A DNA stretch of 64,000 nucleotides, taken from contig NZ_JBDFMM010000001.1 of assembly GCF_047238265.1 (NCBI RefSeq), positions 4,712,001 to 4,776,000 on the forward strand. The letters are read 5' to 3'. Source of the DNA: Paenibacillus_F sp047238265 (GTDB lineage Bacteria; Bacillota; Bacilli; Paenibacillales; NBRC-103111). The position numbers were made by a program, and so were the translations under genes. Under the pieces are notes generated by a model. That model was given only the letters and a program-made list of their open reading frames with translations, was not told the DNA's origin and did no database searches. This document shows positions 48,098-57,499 of the stretch, piece after piece (positions within the stretch are counted from its first letter, which is position 1; each line of letters opens with the position of its first letter).

Positions 48098-50440
48098 CTA
48101 ATTGTCAAGATGGGTTTCTCCTCTTTTTTCTATAACAATGAGACAAGTGCTGTCCGGAAGGGGAACCGGATCGCCGGTCTCGTCCATGAAAACGACTTTG
48201 TCCGCAAGCGCGTCCGTGTAACCTTCCTGCAGGAAGTGCCGGAACTCCATAATAACGGCTTCCGGGCCCAGCACCTTTCCGATAAAATCGGCATAGTCAG
48301 AGGGCGTAAAATAACCGAACTGCTCCTGCACTTCGTGAACGTAGGCTTCCTCTCCCCATGTATACGTATAGAGAAATTCCATCGCATCATTCACCGGCAT
48401 TACCGCATCGCCATCTGCCGTATACTCGACTTGTATCCGTCTGCCGGCAAAATCGCCCGCATACCGCTCCAGCCATTCCTTGTCTTCTCGGGCCAGAAAC
48501 CGGATGCGCCGTTTTGTTTCTACGGGTTCCGTCATGATACCGTCACGGATAATGATTCTCCCTCCCACGGCCAGGACGTCGTAAGCACTGCGCAGAGCGG
48601 CTGCAATCGTATCCCGGTTGAACTTGGACCCGTTCCATTCGATATAAGAATACAATTCATGCAGGATGGAGGAGAAAATGACGGTTCCGACGGTTCCCGG
48701 ATGCACATAATCTTTCAGGTTGAGCGCGTCGCCTTTCAGAACCTCCCAGCGGTGTCCTTCCAACTGCTTTTTGCGGTTTAACGCCTCAATGACATTGGTG
48801 GAAATGTCAATCCCGACCGGCTGTTTATCCGGCAGCCTTTGCTCGATCAGGTCCAGCATAACTCCGCCGCCCGGCCCGATATCGAGCACTTTTTCCCCCG
48901 TTATAAATTCCAGCATCACGCTCTTGTAGTCTGCGGTCCGGTTCATCGTCTCCAGATATTCGTCCTCGTTATGAAACCGGTCGTACGCGTCGCGTCGCAG
49001 CTCGAAAAGATCGAACAAAAGCAATACCGCTTTCTCGTAGAGCGGAGACTTTTCCGCTTCCATACAAAATTCAATTAGTTTTTCGGCGGCGGCCGAAAAT
49101 TCGAAGGTGAAGAAGACCGTGTCCGCAGACGAAGGGCTGCGTTCCACCTTATAAGCCAGGTGGGGATTTACAGGCGCCCGATTGGTTCCAATATGTTCAA
49201 AGGCAAACTCCCGCAGAAACTTCTCGATGATACGCTTCTTGTAAACATTGATTTTCTTTACGCCTTTGTAATCGTAATACATGGCGTTCATCAGCTTCTC
49301 GAAGCTGATATGGTGGACCGGCTCCTCCGGCATGGCGGTAGTTGTTGTTCTCGTCTGCAATGCGAGCATAAAGATCTTCACAACTTCCTCCAGGCTGAAG
49401 TCCTGAAGCGCGGATTCCACATACCACAGTGTTTTCCCGGCCAGCGGTTGCAGCGCTTTTTCGAGGATGTGTTCGGTGTGCCGGGCAGTCTCCGCAGCAT
49501 GCCCGGTCTGCCCGTTCACGGCTTGTCCACTCTTCGCAGCATGCCCGGTCTGCCCGTTCACGGCTTGTCCAGTCTCCGCAGCATGCCCGGTCTGTCCGGT
49601 CTGTCCAATCCCAGCGTCAAGCACTACACCGCTCAATACGTCCAGGTTCCGGGATTCCCCTTCTCCCGGTGTTTCCCTCCGGGCGAGTTCAGCCGCTTCC
49701 AGCGCTTCCGCTACCCGCTCGTATTCGGCTTCGAAGTTCTCCCCCTGCCGGATGGAGCCGCTTCTCAGTTTACGCAGCCGTTCACGGACCGACCATTCTC
49801 CAGGGCGCTGTCCCTTTGAGATATGCCCGGCCAGCTCCTCCACATCGCTGTGCACCGTGTTCCACAATTCGGGCGAAACGGCGCCGATGACACAATGATT
49901 TAAAGGAAGCAGAAGACTTTGGAGCTCTTCCGGAGTCAGAAGCCCTTCCTTGACGATTTCCGTCAAAGGTTCGTTTCCTTCGAACGGAACTTCACCCCGT
50001 ATGTACTGGCCGATCAAGCCGTGCGTTTCGATCAGGGTACGGATTACGCGAAGCTTATCCGCCTCCGTCTCACCCATTTCGTTAAGACGGTCAAAGAGCT
50101 GCGCAGACCCGATATTATGTACGAACAAATTGATCCCGTCAGCCTGCCACTGCATCCGCTGTCGGACCGTTCCGCCCTTGGCCGTTTCGGACCAGACGAG
50201 CACGGTTTCCAAAATTTCTTTTACCCAAAAAGAAAGCCCGATCCCGTCCAGAATGCGCAGCGTTCTTTCCACATAATCGAGTACCGGGTTGGCTTCGGCC
50301 AGCTCATGAATGGAACGGATTCGTTCCAGATTGACGATCCGCTCTTCCGCCGAAACGAGAAGCCGGAGCCACGTATACGCAGAAACCGAAGTTTCTTCAC
50401 CCCGGCGGTATGCTTCGATAGCTTTTAGTGAATTAAGCAT
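48098..50440 (-). CDS. Large unrecognised protein with C-terminal SAM methyltransferase domain
   Basis: About 780 residues. Residues about 520-700 form a class I methyltransferase: 'VLDIGPGGGVMLDLIEQRLPDKQPVGIDIS' (motif I and II), 'LKGDALNLKDY' and 'VIFSSILHELYSYI'. The first 270 residues are helical and of unknown family ('NPVLDYVERTLRILDGIGLSFWVKEILETVLVW', 'IETHGLIGQYIRGEVPFEGNEPL'). A 42-bp repeat coding 'GQAVNGQTGHAAET' interrupts the protein at about residues 280-320. The start at 50440 has AGAGAGGACC upstream. It lies directly upstream of nrtR, with the NAD salvage genes beyond, so a link to NAD or nucleotide chemistry is possible but unproved. Confidence 0.65.
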   Translation of the reverse strand: MLNSLKAIEAYRRGEETSVSAYTWLRLLVSAEERIVNLERIRSIHELAEANPVLDYVERTLRILDGIGLSFWVKEILETVLVWSETAKGGTVRQRMQWQADGINLFVHNIGSAQLFDRLNEMGETEADKLRVIRTLIETHGLIGQYIRGEVPFEGNEPLTEIVKEGLLTPEELQSLLLPLNHCVIGAVSPELWNTVHSDVEELAGHISKGQRPGEWSVRERLRKLRSGSIRQGENFEAEYERVAEALEAAELARRETPGEGESRNLDVLSGVVLDAGIGQTGQTGHAAETGQAVNGQTGHAAKSGQAVNGQTGHAAETARHTEHILEKALQPLAGKTLWYVESALQDFSLEEVVKIFMLALQTRTTTTAMPEEPVHHISFEKLMNAMYYDYKGVKKINVYKKRIIEKFLREFAFEHIGTNRAPVNPHLAYKVERSPSSADTVFFTFEFSAAAEKLIEFCMEAEKSPLYEKAVLLLFDLFELRRDAYDRFHNEDEYLETMNRTADYKSVMLEFITGEKVLDIGPGGGVMLDLIEQRLPDKQPVGIDISTNVIEALNRKKQLEGHRWEVLKGDALNLKDYVHPGTVGTVIFSSILHELYSYIEWNGSKFNRDTIAAALRSAYDVLAVGGRIIIRDGIMTEPVETKRRIRFLAREDKEWLERYAGDFAGRRIQVEYTADGDAVMPVNDAMEFLYTYTWGEEAYVHEVQEQFGYFTPSDYADFIGKVLGPEAVIMEFRHFLQEGYTDALADKVVFMDETGDPVPLPDSTCLIVIEKRGETHLDN
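49489..49600 (-). repeat. 42-bp in-frame tandem repeat in the methyltransferase gene
   Basis: CGCAGCAT recurs at 49493, 49535 and 49577 at exact 42-base steps, two full units and one partial. Near identity between units suggests recent expansion and likely length variation between strains. Confidence 0.85.
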
Positions 50441-50539
50441 AAATAAGGTCCTCTCTTCCTGCAAAAACATAATAGGCGTTACAGCAATCATATGATGTTT
50501 AACCCAAAGGGGAAAGATTTAATTCACCTCATGAATAAC

Positions 50540-50572
50540 AAAAAGACGGAAAGGAACTTTCGTTCCTTTCCG
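50540..50572 (-). terminator. Terminator of the proline catabolic genes
   Basis: On the minus strand CGGAAAGGAA, loop, TTCCTTTCCG, then CTTTTT; it follows the P5C dehydrogenase stop by about 115 bases. Confidence 0.75.
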
Positions 50573-50685
50573 CCCTGTATCTTTAAAGCAGCTTGCTATG
50601 GAAGAGCACTTACACTCTTCGCGATTCGGCTGAACCGGATCGTTGGACGTAAATCTTCCGCTTCCATAAGCTTTTCCAAGCAGTC

Positions 50686-52257
50686 TTACAGTTTTCTGGA
50701 AGTCAGTTTAGCCTGTGTGAACAGAAGCAGATAGTCGTAGCCGCCCGCTTTGGAATCCGTGCCGGACATATTGAAGCCTCCGAAAGGATGTACGCCGACC
50801 AGCGCACCCGTACATTTGCGGTTGATGTAAAGATTGCCGCAGTGCATATCTTGCAGTGCCGTCTCGATACGGCTTTCGTCTTTGGAGAAGAAAGCGCCGG
50901 TCAAGCCGAATTCGGTATCGTTGTACATGGCAATCGCTTCTTTCCAGTCTTTCGCTTTCGCGATGGCCAGAACGGGACCGAAAATTTCCTCCTGCATGAT
51001 GCGCGCCTTCCCGTCCACATCGGCAAACACCGTCGGCTGGATATAATAGCCGTTTCCTTCGGCTTTGCCGCCGCCCGTAACGAGACGGCCTTCTTTTTTG
51101 CCGATTTCAATATATTCGAGAATTTTATTGTACGAGTTCTCGTCGATTACGGGACCTGCGGCGTAGTTGTCATCCTGGACACCGATCTCCAGCTTCTTGG
51201 TCAGCTCCGCAACCTTCTCCACGATCTCGTCGTAGACGGATTCCACAATAACGGCACGGGAACCGGCCGAGCATTTCTGGCCTTGGAAGCCGAAAGCCGA
51301 AGCGGTAATGGCTGCGGCAGCCGCATCTAAATCGGCGGTTTCATCGACGACGATTCCGTCCTTGCCGCCCATTTCGGCGATAACGCGCTTGATCCAGATC
51401 TGACCCTCCGCCGTTTCGGCGGCAAGACGGTTGATGCGGAGACCGATTTCCTTGGAACCGGTAAAGCTGACGAAACGGGTTTTCGGATGCGTCGTCAAGT
51501 AGTCGCCGACTTCGGCGCCGCTGCCCGGAATGTAATTGATTACGCCGGCAGGCAGGCCGACTTCTTCCATAAGAGCCACGAACTTGTGGGCGATGACGGG
51601 AGTAGTGGATGCCGGCTTCACAAGCACCGTGTTCCCCGACACGACAGCCGCCGTAGCCATACCGGCGCAAATCGCCAGCGGGAAGTTCCACGGTGGAATC
51701 ACCACGCCGACTCCCAGCGGGATGTACGTCACGCGATTATCTTCACCGTCGAGCTTCGTGAGCGGCTGATGCGTGTTCGTCTCGCTCAGACGGATCGCTT
51801 CTCTCGCGTAAAATTCCATAAAATCGATCGCTTCCGCCGTATCGGCATCCGCTTCCGCCCAGTTCTTTCCGGACTCCAGGATCATCCAGGCCGAAAATTC
51901 ATGTTTGCGCTGGCGCATCAATTCCGCCGCTTTCAGCAAATACTCGGCGCGTTCGCGGGCAGGTACTCTTTTCCACGTTTCAAAGGTAGTCAAAGCCGTC
52001 TGCATAGCGCGCTCGGCGAGCTCCTGGGTGGCTTTGCTGACACGGCCGATTACCTGGTCGATGTTTCCGGGATTGATCGAGACAATTTTGTCCTCGGTCG
52101 TTACTTTATCCGCGCCGATGTGAAGAGGGTACTCCCGGCCAAGTTCCTGCTTAACTTTAGCCAGTGCTTCCCGCATCGCTTTTTTGTTATCCTCTTGCGT
52201 GAAATCCGTAAACGGCTCGTTTTTGAATGGGGCAATTGTCGTTTGGTTCGTAGACAT
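50686..52257 (-). CDS. rocA: 1-pyrroline-5-carboxylate dehydrogenase
   Basis: 523 residues; NAD-dependent oxidation of P5C/glutamate semialdehyde to glutamate, the second step of proline use. Aldehyde dehydrogenase features: 'IPPWNFPLAICAGMATAAVVSGNTVLVKPA', 'VSFTGSKEIGLRI', the base in 'VIAEMGGKD', and catalytic Cys in 'GFQGQKCSAGSRAVIV'. Length and the N-terminal 'NEPFTDF' match the RocA/PruA group. The ATG at 52257 follows AGAGGTG. Same strand as proline dehydrogenase, 45 bases downstream of it. putB/pruA naming is equally possible. Confidence 0.9.
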   Translation of the reverse strand: MSTNQTTIAPFKNEPFTDFTQEDNKKAMREALAKVKQELGREYPLHIGADKVTTEDKIVSINPGNIDQVIGRVSKATQELAERAMQTALTTFETWKRVPARERAEYLLKAAELMRQRKHEFSAWMILESGKNWAEADADTAEAIDFMEFYAREAIRLSETNTHQPLTKLDGEDNRVTYIPLGVGVVIPPWNFPLAICAGMATAAVVSGNTVLVKPASTTPVIAHKFVALMEEVGLPAGVINYIPGSGAEVGDYLTTHPKTRFVSFTGSKEIGLRINRLAAETAEGQIWIKRVIAEMGGKDGIVVDETADLDAAAAAITASAFGFQGQKCSAGSRAVIVESVYDEIVEKVAELTKKLEIGVQDDNYAAGPVIDENSYNKILEYIEIGKKEGRLVTGGGKAEGNGYYIQPTVFADVDGKARIMQEEIFGPVLAIAKAKDWKEAIAMYNDTEFGLTGAFFSKDESRIETALQDMHCGNLYINRKCTGALVGVHPFGGFNMSGTDSKAGGYDYLLLFTQAKLTSRKL

Positions 52258-52301
52258 AGTAGGCACCTCTTCCTAAGGAATAATGTAGGTTATCTAAAAA
52301 A

Positions 52302-53216
52302 TTATTTAAAAAAGTTTTTCAACACAAACCAGACGTTGGCCGGGCGCTCGGCAAGCCGCCTCATAAAGTACCCGAACCAGTCGATTCCGTAAGGCACGTA
52401 AGCGCGTACCCGGTATCCTTCCGCAACCAGCTGCTTCTGGAGATCCTCGCGGATTCCGTAAAGCATCTGAAACTCGAATCGATCCCCCGAAATCTTCATA
52501 TCGCGGATAAAAGCTTTCATTTCATTAATGACCGCTTCGTCGTGGCTGGCGATAGCGGCATAATTGCCGTTTAACAAGTGCTGTTTAATGATCTTTTTAT
52601 AATTGTCGTCGACGTCTTTCTTCTCGGGAAAAGCAACCTTCGGCGATTCCTTGTAGGCGCCTTTGACCAGACGCAGATTCGCGCGAATGCTGTTCAGATC
52701 GCGGATATCCTGCTCGGAGCGGTACAAGTAGGCTTGGATGACGGTACCGACGTTATCGTATTCGTCGCGCAGCTCGTGCAGAATATCGAGCGTGATCTGG
52801 CAGTGCTCGTAATCCTCCATATCGATGCGGACGAAATTCCCGTGCTTCTTGGCGCAGTCCAGAATCCGGCGCATGTTCTGCAGACACAGATCCTTGCTGA
52901 TATCCAGCCCCAGCGATGTCATTTTAAGCGAAAGATTCGAGTTGACACCGGACGCTGCAATCGCTTCCAAAGTCCTGATACACATCTCGGCCGATTCGTT
53001 GGCCTCTTCCTCGCTGAATACAAACTCGCCCAAATGATCCAGCGTGGCCAGACGGCCGTCGCTGTTCAATCCGCGGACAGCTTCAATCGCCTGTTGAATG
53101 GATTCTCCCGCTACGAACCGGGCGGCGCCAAACCGGAGGCCGAACCTTTTGGCCATTTTGTTTGCCGAATGGCTTTTGCCCAGCGCTTGGAACATATTTC
53201 TCATGATGGCTTCCAT
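52302..53216 (-). CDS. putB: Proline dehydrogenase
   Basis: 304 residues; FAD-linked oxidation of proline to P5C, electrons going to the quinone pool. TIM-barrel with the usual short monofunctional length. Seen: 'FVAGESIQQAIEAVRGLNSDGRLATLDHLGEFV', 'NLSLKMTSLGLDIS', 'FVRIDMEDYEHCQITLDIL', 'IQAYLYRSEQDI', 'LRLVKGAYKESPKVAFPEK' and C-terminal 'YRVRAYVPYGIDWFGYFMRRLAERPAN'. Start ATG 53216 with TGGAGGC. Forms an operon with rocA; a perfect palindrome lies just upstream. Confidence 0.95.
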   Translation of the reverse strand: MEAIMRNMFQALGKSHSANKMAKRFGLRFGAARFVAGESIQQAIEAVRGLNSDGRLATLDHLGEFVFSEEEANESAEMCIRTLEAIAASGVNSNLSLKMTSLGLDISKDLCLQNMRRILDCAKKHGNFVRIDMEDYEHCQITLDILHELRDEYDNVGTVIQAYLYRSEQDIRDLNSIRANLRLVKGAYKESPKVAFPEKKDVDDNYKKIIKQHLLNGNYAAIASHDEAVINEMKAFIRDMKISGDRFEFQMLYGIREDLQKQLVAEGYRVRAYVPYGIDWFGYFMRRLAERPANVWFVLKNFFK

Positions 53217-53248
53217 AAAGATGCCTCCATATTCCAAATTATAGAATA

Positions 53249-53272
53249 ATGTGTTCACATAAATGAACACAT
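53249..53272 (-). promoter_or_regulatory. Palindrome upstream of proline dehydrogenase
   Basis: ATGTGTTCA, six bases, TGAACACAT: perfect 9-bp arms, 33 bases before the start codon. I found no -24/-12 (TGGCAC-N5-TTGCT) promoter, so the site is more likely for a dimeric regulator than for a sigma-54 promoter. Confidence 0.5.
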
Positions 53273-53342
53273 ATGTTTAATATATGTCCAATAATACAAT
53301 AATGTTCATCACTTGTATACACTTTCTTCTAATTTCAGCCAA

Positions 53343-53380
53343 CAAAAAAACACCTCTGAACAGTTTTCTGTCCTGAGGTG
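53343..53380 (-). terminator. Terminator of the enhancer-binding regulator gene
   Basis: CACCTC...GAGGTG with ACAG/CTGT inside and a run of seven A residues to the left (T-run on the minus strand). Confidence 0.75.
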
Positions 53381-53421
53381 CTTAAAACAAGATACATGTG
53401 TCCGTATTCCGGTAACTGCCG

Positions 53422-55135
53422 CTACTCCGTCTGAATATCGTATTCTCTCATTTTCTTATAGAGAGTTCCCCGGGAAATACCTAGCAGCTTGGCGGCCGCG
53501 CTTTTGTTGCCGTACGCCCTGCGCAGAGCTTCTTCGATCAGATGATCCTCCTGCTGAAAAGAGGAATGAGGCTTCCCCGCACCCGTTTCCTCTCTTTCCG
53601 GGAAATTCCCGGCATGCTGCATTTTGGAGGAAAGACCCGGCGGCAGGTGGATGCCCGTAATCGTATCCCCCTCACAAAGGATGACCGCGCGCTCCATGAC
53701 ATTCCGCAGTCTCCCGGATATTGCCGGGCCAGTCATGGTTCATAAGTACGTTCAGCACGTCCGGATCGATCCTGGGAACAGGCTTGTGATAGTGCTCGGT
53801 AAATTCCCGGATAAAAGCCTGCACCAGCTCCGGGATATCTTCTCTCCGTTCGCGCAGAGGCGGGATTTCGATGCTCATCACATTGAGCTGATAAAACAAA
53901 TCTTCCAGAAAAAGCCCCTGCTCCATAAGCGGCTGCAGCGAAGTATGCGTCGTGGCGATAATCCGCGCATCCGTACGGATGCTCTCTTCCCCGCCTGAGC
54001 GATGGAAGGACTTGTCTCTTAAGTACTGGGAAAGCTTGAGCTGGATATCCAGAGGCATTTCCCCTACTTCCTCCAGAAAAAGAGTGCCGCCGTCGGCAAG
54101 CTCCAGCTTCCCTTCCTTGCCGTGATCTTCCCCGCTTGTAAAAGCGCCTCCCTGGTAGCCGAAAAGCTCCGTTTCCAGCAGACCGCCCGGAATGGCTCCA
54201 CAGTGCAGAGAGACGAAAGCGGCGTCTTTGCGTTCGCTGCTGTAGTGTATGGCCTGGGCGAGCATCTCCTTGCCCGAGCCGGGTTCCCCGACAAGCAGCA
54301 CCGGGGTGCTGAAACGGGCGAATTTACGGGCGACCTCCAGGGAACGCTTGATGTCGTGGCCCATTCCGATAATGGACGAGAAGGGTTTGTCCTGCTCGAT
54401 CCGCAGCGGTATGGCCGAATACAACTCTTCGTTCAAACGAACGATCCTCGTAATATCCTGCTCCGTGGCTATTCCGCCGATAATCTGATTATTTTCCACA
54501 ATCGGGGAAGCGCTGATCAGGACATGAGTGTCCGGAGCCGGCTGATGATAGACTTGGCGGATCGTACGGCCCTCGTCTAATATTTGATGAAGCATGATCG
54601 ATTCTTTCTCAAAATGCTCGCCGATCGTCCGGCCGATAATGTCCTGCTTGCCGATCCCGTATACTTGTTCCGCCGTCCGGTTCCAGTAAATCACGCGGCC
54701 TTCCCGGTCCACGGCCGTCACCGCGTCGTTAACGGTTTCCACAAGGGTGTCCAAATAAGACACCAACTGCCTTTTCTCCTGCTGCAAACAATTCATCATC
54801 GCTTCGGCCGTAACGATGCCGAGCTTTTCCGAATCATCACCGAGAACCAGAACAGGCTTCTGCCAATCGGTTTGAAGCCCGCCCAGCCTGGACATCGGCA
54901 GAACGGCCGAGCAGGGCCAGCCTGTACGGCGGACCCACTCCTCTATAGTCATATCCGGATGAAACACATCCAGAAATTTGGCTTCCTGATAGGAAATAAT
55001 ATAAGCTGCGCCGGGGGCCGTGTCCACGATCACAAAACGGACCTGTTCCAGCAGAGCCTTGGCTTGCGATACCGGACAATCCCCTTCCAAAGTAAGGAAA
55101 GAGGTATCCGGTTCAAGGTGTTCAAGACCGAACAT
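53422..55135 (-). pseudogene. Bacterial enhancer-binding regulator (PAS-AAA-Fis), split by a frameshift
   Basis: Likely activator of the proline genes beside it. Domains: N-terminal CBS-like region, PAS at about 145-260 ('LVETVNDAVTAVDREGRVIYWNRTAEQVYG'), AAA+ core from about 280 (Walker A 'LLVGEPGSGKEMLAQ') and a C-terminal Fis-type helix-turn-helix ('NKSAAAKLLGISRGTLYKKM'). The frame breaks at 'DWPGNIRE': one extra A at 53710 (minus strand CGG-GAG-A-CTG-CGG) turns RELRNVMERAVILC into a different frame. Removing it joins both parts exactly. The sigma-54 contact loop reads GAFTSG instead of GAFTGA and Walker B is LFLEEV instead of LFLDEI, so sigma-54 dependence is doubtful even if the frame is restored. 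Confidence 0.75.
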
Positions 55136-55286
55136 GAATGTGTGTCCTCTCGTTAATAATCTCTATATAAAATTAACACAGTTACATAACCAAATCCATC
55201 TGGTCGGGTTAATTTGGCGCGTCAATCCGAGGCGCGCTGCGCCGCCGGTCAGCAGCCGGTCTCACCGCACGGTCTCACCGCATAAG

Positions 55287-55321
55287 GAAAAGACCCGCTT
55301 CTCCGGAGAGAAAGCAGGTCT
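55287..55321 (-). terminator. Terminator of the chemoreceptor gene
   Basis: On the minus strand AGACCTGCTT, loop, AAGCGGGTCT, then TTTTCC. Confidence 0.7.
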
Positions 55322-55335
55322 CATTCTAAATACGG

Positions 55336-57339
55336 TCAAATTTTGAATTTGGAGAGGCTCTCCTGCAAATTCTGAGCCATCCGGCTCAAAGACTCGCTTG
55401 CGGAGGAAACTTCCTCCATAGAAGCAAGCTGCTGTTCGGATGCCGCCGAAATCATCTGGGCATTGTCGGCCGCCCCTTGAGAGATTTGCAGCATTTCCAT
55501 CATAGATGCGCTCACTTCCTCGGAGCCTGCGGACATTTGCTCCGTTGCCGCGGAAACCTCACGGATCTGATCCGATACGTTCTGAACGGCCGTGTAAATA
55601 TCCTGGAAGACAATCCCGGCAATATGGATAATTTCCGCACCTTTGCCGACTTCCGCGACGCCCCGGTCCATCGTCGTGATGGCATTATCCGTGGACGTGC
55701 GAATGTGCGCGATCAGCTCCGTAATATGCGCGGCCGATTTAGCGGACTGCTCCGCGAGCTTCTTCACTTCGCCCGCGACGACCGCAAAGCCCCGCCCATG
55801 CTCGCCCGCTCTGGCCGCCTCGATAGAGGCATTGAGCGAAAGCATCTGGGTCTGGCTCGCGATTTGCGTGATCGCCTCGACGATGTCGCCGATTTGCCGC
55901 GAATGCTCGCCGAGCGTCTTAAGCTCTCCGGAAGTCGCGGTTACGGAATCGCGGATAGAATCCATCTGACGGACGGCCATTTGGATAGCGTTGTTTCCCT
56001 GCTTCGCTTCGGCGGCTGTCCGGTTGGTCGTATCGGCAACCGTCGACGAAGACTCCGCAATCCGCTGGATGCCTCCGGCCATCTCCTCCATCGCCTGCGA
56101 ACTTTGCTCGGCGCTCTGCACCTGCGTTTCCGAGCCCCGGACGATTTCTTCGATCGACTGGCCCACGTGCTTGGATGCTTCGACCGATTCGGCCGACGAA
56201 GCCGTCAGCTCTTCCGAAGAAGCGGCAACCTGCTCCGCCATGAGGCTCACGTCCCCGATGATCGCACTCACCGATTCGAGCATCTTGTTCGTATTTTGAG
56301 CGATATCTCCGATTTCGTCTTTCGAAGTTACCTTCAAGCGGGGAGTCAGATCTCCTCCGGCAACTTTCTTCAACACTTCCGAAAGATGCAGCATAGGCGC
56401 AACGGCCACCCTGCCGATCTGCCAGGATATGAGCAGAACCAGGATGCACACGATCAGAATGATGAGGGTAGTCGTCCGGACAAACTTCTGGAGTGTCTCC
56501 AGAACCTCGACGTCATTGGTCAGGACAATCATCTTCCAGCCGGTGGCCGATACGGTATGATAGGAAGCCGTGCGGGCTATGTTTTCGACCGACTTGTACT
56601 CGACTTCCCCGTCATTTTGCACCAGTACCTGTTCTTTGAACTTCTTCAGCTCGGTCGGCTGCATGACCTCATCAAGCTTCTTCCCGATCCGTTCTTTTTC
56701 CGGATGAGTCAAATACGTCCCATTACCCGAGATCAGGTAACCGAAGCCGCTCTCACCCACCTTGACTCCTGCTATGAGCTTTTGAAGAATGTCCGGGTTA
56801 ATGACCGCATGAATGGCGCCGAGGAACTCGCCTCCCTCCACGATCGGCACGGCGATGACGATAACCGGTTTTCCCGTTTTGGAATTGATCAGCATGTCGC
56901 TGACGACCGTTTTTTTGGTCTCGGCCATTTTTTTGAAATAATCGCGTTCCCCGACTTTCGATACGAGGCCCGCGGTGTTTGTACTGGTACCATCCTTCTC
57001 CACGTAGGCGTAGTACTCGAATTCTTTGTCGATTTCCCCTACCGTCTTGAGCACGCTCAAAATTTGGGTCTTTTCCCCTTTAGCCATCTCGGGATGCTTC
57101 TGTATCATCTCTTCGACCAGCGATATTCGCTGGCGCACCCAGTAATCTACGCTATCGGCATTGGACTTCGCCAGGTTTTTCATGTTGTAGGCAATCTCGT
57201 TCTCCGTGTTGGTTTTCGCCATATTCAGAAGAACGACGGATGTCACGACCAGCGGCACAAGCGAAAGCAGCAGAAAAGCGGCGATCAGCTTTGTTTTCAG
57301 GGAATTTTTCGGCTTCATTTTCTTCCACACCTGATTCAT
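55336..57339 (-). CDS. Methyl-accepting chemotaxis protein with dCache sensor
   Basis: 667 residues: membrane helix at about 15-37, extracellular double Cache domain at about 38-280 ('KTGKPVIVIAVPIVEGGEFLGAIHAVINPDIL'), second helix at about 283-305, HAMP to about 360 and a cytoplasmic signalling domain with the invariant hairpin 'QIASQTQMLSLNASIEAARAGEHGRGFAVVAGEVKKLAEQSAKSA'. It would sense a small outside ligand (dCache proteins often bind amino acids or organic acids) and signal to CheA. GGAGGAG precedes the ATG. Single gene. Confidence 0.9.
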   Translation of the reverse strand: MNQVWKKMKPKNSLKTKLIAAFLLLSLVPLVVTSVVLLNMAKTNTENEIAYNMKNLAKSNADSVDYWVRQRISLVEEMIQKHPEMAKGEKTQILSVLKTVGEIDKEFEYYAYVEKDGTSTNTAGLVSKVGERDYFKKMAETKKTVVSDMLINSKTGKPVIVIAVPIVEGGEFLGAIHAVINPDILQKLIAGVKVGESGFGYLISGNGTYLTHPEKERIGKKLDEVMQPTELKKFKEQVLVQNDGEVEYKSVENIARTASYHTVSATGWKMIVLTNDVEVLETLQKFVRTTTLIILIVCILVLLISWQIGRVAVAPMLHLSEVLKKVAGGDLTPRLKVTSKDEIGDIAQNTNKMLESVSAIIGDVSLMAEQVAASSEELTASSAESVEASKHVGQSIEEIVRGSETQVQSAEQSSQAMEEMAGGIQRIAESSSTVADTTNRTAAEAKQGNNAIQMAVRQMDSIRDSVTATSGELKTLGEHSRQIGDIVEAITQIASQTQMLSLNASIEAARAGEHGRGFAVVAGEVKKLAEQSAKSAAHITELIAHIRTSTDNAITTMDRGVAEVGKGAEIIHIAGIVFQDIYTAVQNVSDQIREVSAATEQMSAGSEEVSASMMEMLQISQGAADNAQMISAASEQQLASMEEVSSASESLSRMAQNLQESLSKFKI

Positions 57340-57499
57340 CTGCTTCTCCTCCAGTTATGTATGTCAGCCTTTTATTTATCGGAGGAAGACGGGTAAGAGT
57401 TGAGTTCATTTTTTGCACAAAAGAGAACCTCGCGTATCTTGCCGGTCTAGTTCCTGTGGCCTATACTTGGAAAAGAACAAAGAGGAGGCAGGTGCCCGC

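Noticed and set aside
49489..49600. Small CRISPR or mobile-element repeat
   Set aside because: Only two and a half in-frame units within a coding gene; it is an amino acid repeat.
47256..50440. Phage-defence island based on NAD genes and methyltransferase
   Set aside because: No toxin, Sir2, TIR or nuclease is present; NAD salvage genes with NrtR explain most of it. Kept only as a mild possibility for the methyltransferase.
53217..53340. Sigma-54 (-24/-12) promoter before proline dehydrogenase
   Set aside because: Nothing close to TGGCAC-N5-TTGCT was found on the minus strand.
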